A program made the translations under genes and the position numbers. From Magnetococcales bacterium (GTDB taxonomy: Bacteria; Pseudomonadota; Magnetococcia; Magnetococcales; DC0425bin3), in assembly GCA_015229045.1 (NCBI GenBank), contig JADGCJ010000094.1, positions 1 to 12,164 of the forward strand: a DNA stretch of 12,164 nucleotides, written 5' to 3'. Position 1 is the stretch's first letter; each line of letters starts with the position of its first letter. The notes under the pieces were generated by a model. It was given only the letters and a program-made list of their open reading frames with translations, was not told where the DNA came from and did not search any database. Of this stretch, positions 1 to 5,827 are shown piece by piece.

Positions 1-1
1 A

Positions 2-32
2 CCAGGAGGAAGGGCACAGCCCTTCCTCCTGG
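2..32. repeat. GC-rich perfect inverted repeat (14-bp stem) downstream of the glycosyltransferase gene
   Basis: Bases 2-15 (CCAGGAGGAAGGGC) pair perfectly with 19-32 across a 3-base loop. On the minus strand the hairpin lies about 40 bases after the glycosyltransferase stop codon. It could act as a transcription terminator, or as a barrier protecting the mRNA 3' end. The bases that would show a T-run lie beyond the window edge, so a rho-independent terminator cannot be confirmed. It may be one of the GC hairpin repeats scattered through this window. Confidence 0.6.
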
Positions 33-72
33 ACCTCCATCCCAGTCTTTCAATAATTTTTTTCTAAGCAGA

Positions 73-984
73 TCAAGTTTTTGGATCACCACGCAGCCCC
101 TGGGCCGCAAGAATCGCCTGGATTTTTTCCAACGGCCACTTGCGCCGATAAATCGCCAGGTTGGTACGGCGGGAGCGGTCATACTCCTCCTGCGTCAAAT
201 AGGGCATGGAGGCACTGTGCAAATGTACAAGCCTCGCCTGGGGCGCAAAGCGGATGCGATACCCTGCGGCGCTGATGCGCAAAGACAGGTCCGTGTCCTC
301 CATGAAGACAATATCATACTCATCATCAAAAAAACCGACCTCCTCCAGTACCGTGCGCCGCAACACCACCCCGGTCCCCATGAAGGCCTCCAGGAACGTC
401 AACGCCTGCACCTCCGGGGCATCCGCCTGCAAGCCAGCCAAATGGTACTGTGGCAAACCGAGCGCATCAAAACGGGCACCGCAGGTTTGCGTTTTCCAGG
501 CCGACAGAGGCGTGTTCTCTGCCGGGAGAAGAATCAACCCCTGTACAGCAGCGCATTGAGCGTCTGCCGCAAAATGGTCCAGAATGGGCGCCAGCCAGGG
601 TTGGAAAAAAAACATGTCCGAGTTGATCAGAGCAATAAACTCCCCGCGGCTCTGCTGCAAACCACGATTGTTGGCCTTGCCAAAACCAAGATTGCCGGCA
701 TTGCGCAGGATCGTCACCCGAGGATCCGAGCGAATCGAGTCATAAAAGGCATCCATACCCGGCTCTGTAGAGTGATTATCAATAAAAATCAGCTCGATGG
801 GATGGTCTGTTGTCTGGGCGGCAAGGGAACGGTAAAGCAGGGTGACACATTGCAGATTGTTGAACACCGGCACCAGAACTGAGGTCAAACCAGGAATGAT
901 GCCCTGCGTTGCTGCGTGAAAAGAGGCTGGATGCTGGGGCTCACCCACGACATGGTGCGAAGCTGGATTGACTGTGGCCAACAT
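73..984 (-). CDS. Family 2 (GT-A fold) glycosyltransferase, rhamnosyltransferase-like
   Basis: This probably transfers a sugar from a nucleotide-sugar donor onto a cell-surface glycan (O-antigen, capsule or a glycosylated protein) at the cytoplasmic face of the membrane. Numbering from the ATG at 990 (305 residues), visible GT2 features are the first strand SVLVPVFNN (37-45), the nucleotide-binding IDNHST (70-75), GNLGFGKANNRG (99-110, typical of WbbL-like rhamnosyltransferases), the metal-binding NSD (123-125) and the acidic EDTDLSLR (231-238) that supplies the catalytic base region. No membrane segment is seen. Start choice: the Shine-Dalgarno GGGAG (993-997) is 2 bases from the ATG at 990 but 8 bases from the ATG at 984, so I prefer 984 (303 residues). 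The gene lies just after the small gene ending at 1000 and is probably translationally coupled to it. The sugar specificity cannot be read from the sequence. Confidence 0.88.
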   Translation of the reverse strand: MLATVNPASHHVVGEPQHPASFHAATQGIIPGLTSVLVPVFNNLQCVTLLYRSLAAQTTDHPIELIFIDNHSTEPGMDAFYDSIRSDPRVTILRNAGNLGFGKANNRGLQQSRGEFIALINSDMFFFQPWLAPILDHFAADAQCAAVQGLILLPAENTPLSAWKTQTCGARFDALGLPQYHLAGLQADAPEVQALTFLEAFMGTGVVLRRTVLEEVGFFDDEYDIVFMEDTDLSLRISAAGYRIRFAPQARLVHLHSASMPYLTQEEYDRSRRTNLAIYRRKWPLEKIQAILAAQGLRGDPKT

Positions 985-999
985 GGACATCTCTCCCGT

Positions 1000-1377
1000 T
1001 CAACGCTCTTTTTTCTTCTTTTTTTTCTTTCTCCTTGGCTCCTCCTCGTCAAGACAGTTTTCCGAGACGAGGGTCGGCATGGTCAGGGGTTCGTCGAGTA
1101 TCCGCGATTGCAGGGTGGTGACCAAACTTTTCTCCCGTTCCAGGGCACGGCCCAGTTGCAACCCCAGCATGGCAGCCTGGGCCTCCTTGCGACCCAACAG
1201 GGCAAAGCCGGCACGTAACAGGTGCAGAATGGAGAGAGGCTTTCCCTCTCCCCCCTCGCCAACGGTACCGCTGTTTTCCAGGATACGATCCAGAACCTCG
1301 GGGGTGATTCCCGCCAATGCGGCGGCATCCTCCCGCGAGAGGGGCGGCAAATTTTCAAAAGGTGCAAGATCAAACAC
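1000..1377 (-). CDS. Small uncharacterised protein with helix-turn-helix-like N-terminus and poly-lysine tail
   Basis: I do not recognise this family. The 125-residue product has LSREDAAALAGITPEVLDRIL at 13-33, which resembles a short helix-turn-helix (helix, glycine turn, helix). A Gly/Glu-rich linker follows (40-46), then a leucine-rich helical stretch (48-95), an acidic patch DEEE (110-113), and finally RR, seven lysines and ER at the C-terminus (115-125). The start is GTG at 1377, supported by GGGAGGT four bases upstream. No signal peptide or membrane helix is seen. Its stop is 9 bases before the glycosyltransferase ATG at 990 (15 before the preferred start at 984), so the two genes form one transcription unit. 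The lysine codons create A-runs just before the stop, which could slow ribosomes or cause slippage. DNA binding is possible but is only an inference from the short motif. Confidence 0.72.
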   Translation of the reverse strand: MFDLAPFENLPPLSREDAAALAGITPEVLDRILENSGTVGEGGEGKPLSILHLLRAGFALLGRKEAQAAMLGLQLGRALEREKSLVTTLQSRILDEPLTMPTLVSENCLDEEEPRRKKKKKKKER

Positions 1378-1512
1378 AATGACCTCCCGACAACATCGGA
1401 CCCCAGGAGCAACGTGCCGAGTCTACCCTGGCGACAGGTTGAGTGGTATGGATTTTGCTGAACAGCCTGGCAGGGAGACCCCCGGCACGTCGAGCCTCCC
1501 TCTCATAAAAGG

Positions 1513-1542
1513 TTAACATGAACCCTGCAATGTGATAATAAT
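1513..1542 (+). promoter_or_regulatory. Candidate sigma-70-type promoter for the Rossmann/chemoreceptor gene
   Basis: TTAACA (1513-1518) resembles a -35 box. It is followed by TGTGATAAT (1531-1539), an extended -10 pattern with a 15-base spacer; using AATAAT (1537-1542) instead gives an 18-base spacer. Transcription would start near 1546-1550 and leave a leader of about 75-80 bases before the ATG at 1626. A second, weaker candidate is GTGACC (1583-1588) with TATAAC (1605-1610). This is pattern matching by eye only. Confidence 0.4.
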
Positions 1543-1625
1543 CCAAACTCCGTGTGACGCTCCTTTTCGGGGCATCTTCTTCGTGACCATGATCTGGAGC
1601 TACCTATAACCTGGGGGTCTCAAGG

Positions 1626-2273
1626 ATGGAAGACAACGAACAAAGAAAGACCATCGGCCTCATCGGCGGCAATGACAACGCCGCCCGGTTGCTGCACATG
1701 TTTTCCGGAAGCCATCGCGTCGAAATCCTCTACATGGTGGATCCCAATACCAGCTCGCCCGGCATGGCCAAGTCCAAGGCCTTGGGAGTCAAGACTCTGA
1801 CCAACATTGAGTCCGCTGTAAAGAACATTCCGGTCGATTTTATCATCGATGCCAGCGGCGACGAGGAGACCTTGGCCCTGGTGACCGCCAACAAGCAGCA
1901 TGGCGAGGTCATCAGTGGTGCCGCCACGCTTTTGTTCTTTGAGGTCCTGGAAGATCAACGAGGTACCACCAACCAGCAGGTGTTTCGCGATCTCTCCGGC
2001 GTCCGCCGCGAGATCGACCGCAATACCCGCGATGTCTCCAAAACATTGCATGGCATCGAGAAAATTTCCAACGAACTGGAAGTTTTGGCCATCAATGCCG
2101 GCATTCAGGCCTCCCGGGCCGGAGAGTTTGGCAAGGGGTTCGCGGTGGTGGCCGGCGAAGTCAAAAGTACCGCCCGCGTCGCCAGAGAGTTGGCAGGGGA
2201 TATCGACCGAGTCATCAGCGAAATCTCTTCCATGTCGGAAAAGATTGAGCAGTCCCTGAAAAAAGTGCAGTGA
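1626..2273 (+). CDS. Soluble Rossmann-fold / chemoreceptor signalling-tip fusion protein
   Basis: The 215-residue protein has two parts. Residues 8-108 read as a Rossmann-type sensor: strand 1 and turn TIGLIGGNDNAARLL (9-23), strand 2 ending in an acidic residue (VEILYMVDPN, 32-41), ALGVKTLTNIESAV (52-65) and VDFIIDASGDEE (70-81). This pattern resembles the NAD-binding part of homoserine or DapB-type dehydrogenases, but the glycine motif is degenerate and no catalytic domain follows. Residues about 118-212 match the MCP signalling hairpin: EVLAINAGIQASRAGEFGKG (152-171) is the hairpin tip, followed by FAVVAGEVKSTARVA (172-186). There is no transmembrane segment, HAMP domain or room for full methylation helices; each arm is only about 6-8 heptads. 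It likely passes a cytoplasmic cofactor or metabolite signal to CheW/CheA or to other receptors. A GGGGG run (1613-1617), 8 bases upstream of the ATG, can serve as the ribosome site. Confidence 0.85.
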   Translation: MEDNEQRKTIGLIGGNDNAARLLHMFSGSHRVEILYMVDPNTSSPGMAKSKALGVKTLTNIESAVKNIPVDFIIDASGDEETLALVTANKQHGEVISGAATLLFFEVLEDQRGTTNQQVFRDLSGVRREIDRNTRDVSKTLHGIEKISNELEVLAINAGIQASRAGEFGKGFAVVAGEVKSTARVARELAGDIDRVISEISSMSEKIEQSLKKVQ

Positions 2274-2288
2274 CCGGCCACGAGGTCA
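2271..2288. terminator. Short stem-loop spanning two convergent stop codons
   Basis: TGACC (2271-2275) pairs with GGTCA (2284-2288), so the TGA stops of the + gene and of anmK form the two arms of one small hairpin. Only 12 bases separate the two coding regions. The stem is short and no T-run follows, so bidirectional termination here is a weak inference. Confidence 0.2.
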
Positions 2289-3437
2289 CAGGCTGACGGA
2301 CAGGGTTGCCGTGCCCCTGCTGCCCGGGTGGATCGCCCCCAGAACGGCCCCCCGTGCAGCGCCGGTGGCCCCCGGCACAGAGGAGGGCAATCCCCTCAGG
2401 GTGCGCACGGCAAACCAGGCGAAGGCCTGCGCCTCCAGGGCGTCCGGGTCCACGCCCAGGGCACGGCTCTCCTGGAGGGTGGTCTCCGGCAGCAAGTCGG
2501 CCAGATGGCGCACCAGCTCCGGGTTGCGAGCACCCCCCCCGCACAACACCATGTCGTGAGGCGATGGAGGGAGCATGCTCCGGGCAGCCTCCGCCACGCT
2601 GGCAGCAGTGAACCGCGTCAACGTGGCAAACTGATCCGGCACGGCGATCTCCGGGAACTGCTCCAGAAACCGATCCAGAAAGGTCGGCCCAAACAACTCC
2701 CGTCCCGTCGATTTCGGAAAGGAGCGCCGCAAATACGGGTGATCCATGAGCCAGGCCAGGGCACGAGGGTCGACTTTGCCGCTGGCGGCATAACGACCAT
2801 CCCGGTCACAAACCTCCCGCCCGTCGGAGACCCGTGCAGCAAGCAGATCCAAAAGTGTGTTGGCCGGCCCGGTGTCGCCGGAAAGCAGGGGCTGGTCAGG
2901 ATGCTCGTACAGGGCGGTCACGTTGGCGATTCCGCCCAGATTGACCACCGCCACGCGCCGACCTGGCCGACTGAACAGACATTGATGAAACAGAGGGGCC
3001 AAAGGTGCCCCTTCACCACCCCAGGCGATATCCGCCGGTCGAAAATCGGCAACCGTGGTGATGCCGGTCGTCACGCTGATGCGAAAAGGGTTGCCAATCT
3101 GCAACGAAAAGTGCGGCGGACGGTGCCGCACCGTCTGGCCATGACTGCCAATGACCGTGACCTGGTCAGGCGACACACCCGCAACACCGCACACCTCCAG
3201 AGCGGCCCGGGCAAACAGATCGCCCAGATCCCGATCCAGCACCCCCAAACGATCGATCTCCTCGGAACCAGGCTGTTGTAAAACCAACACCCTCTGACGT
3301 ACATCCGCCGGGTACGGATGACTCCGAAAGGCCAGAAGCCGGGGAGGCGCTTCGCCGTCAGTTCGGATCAGGGCAGCATCGATGCCATCGGCAGAGGTTC
3401 CGGACATCAAGCCAATCGCCAACCATGGTCCATCCAT
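2286..3437 (-). CDS. anmK: Anhydro-N-acetylmuramic acid kinase
   Basis: AnmK uses ATP to open and phosphorylate 1,6-anhydro-N-acetylmuramic acid, giving MurNAc-6-phosphate. This is a cytoplasmic step of peptidoglycan recycling. At 383 residues it is close to E. coli AnmK (about 369). The family signature is clear: GLMSGTSADGIDAALI (9-24), GSHGQTVRHRP (97-107), VVNLGGIANVT (164-174), the catalytic-Asp motif SGDTGPANTLLD (186-197, Asp188), CGGGARNPELVRHL (299-312) and ALGVDPDALEAQAFAW (326-341). The ATG at 3437 is preceded by AGAGG six bases upstream. The gene is monocistronic or, at most, follows the transporter gene across a 191-base repeat-filled gap. It converges on the Rossmann/chemoreceptor gene. 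MurQ, the usual next enzyme, is not in this window. Confidence 0.96.
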   Translation of the reverse strand: MDGPWLAIGLMSGTSADGIDAALIRTDGEAPPRLLAFRSHPYPADVRQRVLVLQQPGSEEIDRLGVLDRDLGDLFARAALEVCGVAGVSPDQVTVIGSHGQTVRHRPPHFSLQIGNPFRISVTTGITTVADFRPADIAWGGEGAPLAPLFHQCLFSRPGRRVAVVNLGGIANVTALYEHPDQPLLSGDTGPANTLLDLLAARVSDGREVCDRDGRYAASGKVDPRALAWLMDHPYLRRSFPKSTGRELFGPTFLDRFLEQFPEIAVPDQFATLTRFTAASVAEAARSMLPPSPHDMVLCGGGARNPELVRHLADLLPETTLQESRALGVDPDALEAQAFAWFAVRTLRGLPSSVPGATGAARGAVLGAIHPGSRGTATLSVSL

Positions 3438-3480
3438 TGCAAACCTCTTCCATGAAGTAACCGTTTAACCCGTTTTCACC

Positions 3481-3511
3481 GGGGCGCTGCCCCCAGACCC
3501 CCGCTGCGGGG
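3481..3511. repeat. GC-rich double hairpin, second repeat type
   Basis: Two adjacent small hairpins are visible: GGGGC-GCT-GCCCC at 3481-3493, and CCCCG-CTG-CGGGG at 3499-3511. The element sits between anmK and the 71-bp repeat at 3547-3617, making a block of about 140 bases of foldable DNA. It resembles the first hairpin of the 71-bp family but is not a copy of it. It lies in the leader region of anmK on the minus strand. Confidence 0.55.
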
Positions 3512-3546
3512 CCAGGCGGCGACTCCCCCAACCACTTTCAAATAAT

Positions 3547-3617
3547 GGGGTCCAGGGGGCTGGCTCCCTGGCAGGTCCAGGACAGAGTCCTGGCGGGGTT
3601 TGGGGCGAAGCCCCAAT
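3547..3617 (-). repeat. 71-bp triple-hairpin repeat, copy A
   Basis: Read on the minus strand, the unit starts ATTGGGGCTTCGCCCC (hairpin 1, GGGGC-TTC-GCCCC). It continues with CCAGGAC-TCT-GTCCTGG (hairpin 2, 7-bp stem) and CCAGGG...CCCTGG (hairpin 3), and ends in GGACCCC. It begins 11 bases after the transporter stop codon on the same strand, so it forms the 3' end of that mRNA. Three further copies of identical length are at 4912-4982, 6803-6873 and 6924-6994. Confidence 0.85.
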
Positions 3618-3628
3618 AAAATAGCAGC

Positions 3629-4486
3629 TCAACGCCAGATGACCTCAACGCCCCCCGCCAGCAACACAATGCCAAACCCCTGCATGAGATGTTGGTGCGA
3701 CAAAGCATTGTTACGTTGCCAACCCCACGGAGCCGTAACCAGGGCACCCAGAATCAAGGCCACAATGACCCCGGGAAGAATGAGTCCGACAGAGCCGAAG
3801 GGCAACACCTCCTGGTGCCAACCTGCATCGACCAGACCCGTGGCCCCGGCCAGAGAGAAAAAAAAACTCATCACCGCAGTGGTGGCAATGCTCTGCTGCA
3901 CCGGCAACCCCGTGATCAATATCAGCGTCGGCACGAGCAGGATCGTTCCACCGATGCCAGACATCCCCCCCAAAAAACCAATCCCTATCCCCAACAGACT
4001 GCTCAGACGCCAGCCATCCCTTTGCAGAGAGTCGACCGGGAGCGCCGACTCCTCATCCGGTCCGGTGGAGTTGGTGATCGCATCTTTTCCGCTCTCTTCA
4101 GCGGGGAGTTCCTGCACCATGCGCAAACCGGCAGCCATCATGAGAAACCCCAGACCGATCTCGATGAAGGTTCCCTCCAACAGCGGCGAGAAGGAGATCC
4201 CAACCCATAACCCCAGCAGAATACTCAGCAGAAAACCTGGCACCAGATCCCAACGCACACCCTGGTGGCGAAGATAAAGTCGGGCAACGACCAGATCGAT
4301 CACCACGGAAGCCAGAAGCGTACTGCCAACAGCAAGTTGCCATGCCAGAAACGGAGCCAGACCATCCAGGTGGAAAAGAAGCAGCAAGGCGGGTACCATG
4401 ACCATGCCACCGCCTATGCCGAACAGACCAGAAAAATATCCCCCAAACAGACCCACAACAATGCTGCCCAAGATCAGGAGAGACAT
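3629..4486 (-). CDS. Sulfite exporter TauE/SafE family membrane transporter
   Basis: This is an inner-membrane anion transporter of the TauE/SafE (formerly DUF81) family, whose members move sulfite, sulfoacetate or similar small organic and sulfur anions. The 285-residue protein is almost entirely hydrophobic, with about eight membrane segments in two halves. Each half opens with the family glycine motif: GGYFSGLFGIGGGMVMVP (15-32) and GFLGGMSGIGGTILLVP (170-186). A hydrophilic cytoplasmic or periplasmic loop rich in acidic residues (126-158) separates the halves. The frame stays open upstream to 4594, but that extension is polar and overlaps the divergent gene. The ATG at 4486 has GAAGGG a few bases upstream and puts a membrane helix right at the N-terminus, so I use it. 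The substrate cannot be inferred, because no sulfur-metabolism gene adjoins it. Confidence 0.9.
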   Translation of the reverse strand: MSLLILGSIVVGLFGGYFSGLFGIGGGMVMVPALLLLFHLDGLAPFLAWQLAVGSTLLASVVIDLVVARLYLRHQGVRWDLVPGFLLSILLGLWVGISFSPLLEGTFIEIGLGFLMMAAGLRMVQELPAEESGKDAITNSTGPDEESALPVDSLQRDGWRLSSLLGIGIGFLGGMSGIGGTILLVPTLILITGLPVQQSIATTAVMSFFFSLAGATGLVDAGWHQEVLPFGSVGLILPGVIVALILGALVTAPWGWQRNNALSHQHLMQGFGIVLLAGGVEVIWR

Positions 4487-4566
4487 ATGGCCCTTCGTCC
4501 CAGCGGAGTCTTTCAGTTGGTAACTTGAATCCCTGCTCGCCAAACCGGGCCACTGTAACCCGAACC

Positions 4567-4857
4567 ATGTCAAAAAACAAAACCCCGCATACAACCCTCA
4601 CGCCTGCCGCTGCCCGGGTGGCGCGTCTGCTCCGTCGTGCCGGTTTGACACCCTATCCGGGGCCAATCGATCCCAAAGGGGGCAAGGGTGGCACCTTCCG
4701 CATCAAGGTGAGCAACGACCGGGGACGTATCCGCATCCGGGTGGCCGCCGGCGGTGTACAGGAGATCTATCTCTATGGCCCGGTGCAACTTGCCAGGGTG
4801 GTGGAGATTCTCGCTGCCCATTTGGGACCACAAGCCCTGGAACATGTCGAGGAATAG
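4567..4857 (+). CDS. Small uncharacterised basic protein
   Basis: I do not recognise this family. The 96-residue product starts with a basic, proline/threonine-containing segment (MSKNKTPHTTLTP) and a helix with RVARLLRRAGL (17-27). A predicted strand-rich core follows, with GGKGGTFRIKV (38-48), RGRIRIRVAAGGVQEIYLYG (52-71) and a C-terminal helix LARVVEILAAHL (75-86). The alternation of hydrophobic and charged residues suggests a small compact alpha/beta domain; the Arg/Lys content would allow nucleic-acid binding, which is unproven. The frame is open upstream from a TTG at 4525, but the ATG at 4567 gives a more natural N-terminus. No Shine-Dalgarno is evident at either start. It is transcribed away from the transporter gene (80-base gap) and followed by repeat copy B. 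The real-gene call rests on length, composition and clean intergenic fit. Confidence 0.65.
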   Translation: MSKNKTPHTTLTPAAARVARLLRRAGLTPYPGPIDPKGGKGGTFRIKVSNDRGRIRIRVAAGGVQEIYLYGPVQLARVVEILAAHLGPQALEHVEE

Positions 4858-4871
4858 TTGAAAAGTCAAAA

Positions 4872-4904
4872 AAGGCCTTGATCGTCGTTTCGGCCAAGGG
4901 CCTG
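4872..4904 (+). terminator. Imperfect stem-loop after the small + strand gene
   Basis: AGGCCTTG near 4873 pairs with CAAGGGCCT near 4896-4904 with one bulge. The stem begins about 15 bases after the stop at 4857. No T-run follows, so it may be a terminator, a 3' mRNA stabiliser or chance. Confidence 0.25.
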
Positions 4905-4911
4905 GTAAAAC

Positions 4912-4982
4912 GGGGTCCAGGGGACTGGCGACCGGACAGGTCCAGGATAGAGTCCTGGTGGGGTTTGGGGCGAAGCCCCAAT
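4912..4982 (-). repeat. 71-bp triple-hairpin repeat, copy B (hairpin 3 decayed)
   Basis: It has the same length and boundaries as copy A on the minus strand. Hairpin 1 (GGGGC-TTC-GCCCC) is intact, hairpin 2 is reduced to CCAGGA/TCCTGG, and the third stem CCAGGG/CCCTGG is lost through substitutions near 4921-4940. It lies between convergent genes and begins 15 bases after the acyltransferase stop codon on the same strand, as copy A does for the transporter. Confidence 0.8.
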
Positions 4983-4997
4983 GAATGCAGCCTGGTA

Positions 4998-5726
4998 TCA
5001 GGGTCCCGGACGAGAAATCTCCGCCATCATCCCTTCGATGCTGCTTTGCACCCGGTGCAAAACCTCCTGTCGGGCATGACGAGACAGACCAGCGGTCATG
5101 ATGGGCGGACCGATGCGCACCCGAATCTCTCCCGATCGCTTCAAAAAGGCCCGGCGCCCCCAGAACTCACCGGCATTATGGGCAACCGGCACGATGGGAA
5201 CCCCGGCAGCCATGGCAATTCCCACCCCGCCAGGCTTGTATTCACCGACACTGCCCGGGGCAACACGTGTCCCCTCCGGAAAAACCAGCAACGACACCCC
5301 ACGCCGAAAATTCTCCTGTCCCTGCCGATGGAGTTTCTTCATCGCCTCGATCCCATGCGATCGGTCGATAAAAATCTGCCCCGAAGCCTGCAACGACCAA
5401 CCAAACAAGGGAATATATTTGAGGCTATGCTTCAAAACCCAGACAAAATTTGGAAAGAAATTATGAAAAACAACAGTCTCCCACGCCGATTGATGCTTGG
5501 ACATGATGACGTAAGGCGGCGGCGGCAAATTCTCCACCCCCTCCAACCGATGCCGCAAACCACAGGTCAAGGCGAGAATCCGGCTGTTGTAGCTGGCCCA
5601 GGAACGCGTCAAACGTTGCCGAAAGGTGAGCGGAACCACCGGCCAAAGCATGACGATCAGCATGGCAAAAAAGAGAATGCCCAGTATGAACAGAGTGAAA
5701 AACAGTGTAGAACGTACAACGATCAT
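4998..5726 (-). CDS. Lysophospholipid (1-acyl-glycerol-3-phosphate) acyltransferase, PlsC family
   Basis: This family transfers a fatty acyl group from acyl-ACP or acyl-CoA to lysophosphatidic acid, the second step of phospholipid synthesis, at the inner membrane. The 242-residue protein has an N-terminal membrane helix (about 8-32). The catalytic block KHQSAWE (77-83) follows the H-x4-D/E form with Glu83, as in many proteobacterial PlsC-like proteins. Also present are IFIDR (118-122, substrate block), FPEGTR (149-154, glycerol-phosphate binding) and VPIVPV (176-181). The start is ATG 5726, because GGAG lies 8 bases upstream and the membrane helix then begins directly; the frame is open up to 5792. 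The gene is divergent from rpoH with a 101-base gap. A related acyl-acceptor role, such as ornithine-lipid or another lysolipid acyltransferase, is possible, so I give no symbol. Confidence 0.9.
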   Translation of the reverse strand: MIVVRSTLFFTLFILGILFFAMLIVMLWPVVPLTFRQRLTRSWASYNSRILALTCGLRHRLEGVENLPPPPYVIMSKHQSAWETVVFHNFFPNFVWVLKHSLKYIPLFGWSLQASGQIFIDRSHGIEAMKKLHRQGQENFRRGVSLLVFPEGTRVAPGSVGEYKPGGVGIAMAAGVPIVPVAHNAGEFWGRRAFLKRSGEIRVRIGPPIMTAGLSRHARQEVLHRVQSSIEGMMAEISRPGP

Positions 5727-5827
5727 GCTCTTTTCTCCATTGCAACCAGATGAATTTCGGTTAAATATTCCAGAGAGCGTAGCGGAATGCAAATCTCCAT
5801 GCCATGTCCGAAAGGAATTGACTGCCC
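5727..5827. promoter_or_regulatory. Shared divergent promoter region of the acyltransferase and rpoH
   Basis: This 101-base gap separates two divergent starts and must hold both promoters if neither gene is internally initiated. The only AT-rich patch is TTAAATATT at 5761-5769, a possible -10 element in either direction; no good -35 stands out. AAAGGA (5811-5816) lies 11 bases before the rpoH ATG, a rather long spacing. No long inverted repeat or classic heat-shock element was seen. Confidence 0.35.

Noticed and set aside
217..882. Long + strand open frame (221 codons) opposite the glycosyltransferase
   Set aside because: It lies wholly antisense to a gene with clear GT2 motifs. Its translation has no family-like pattern and is rich in Arg/Gln/His, as expected of an antisense frame in GC-rich DNA.
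1008..1032. T-run on the + strand as a rho-independent terminator
   Set aside because: No stable GC hairpin precedes it, and it is the complement of the lysine codons of a minus-strand gene.
2328..3281. 317-codon + strand open frame opposite anmK
   Set aside because: AnmK motifs on the minus strand are unambiguous; this frame is an antisense by-product without recognisable domains.
4878..5753. 291-codon + strand open frame across repeat copy B and the acyltransferase
   Set aside because: Starts in a repeat and is antisense to a PlsC-family gene with the HxxxxE and FPEGTR motifs.
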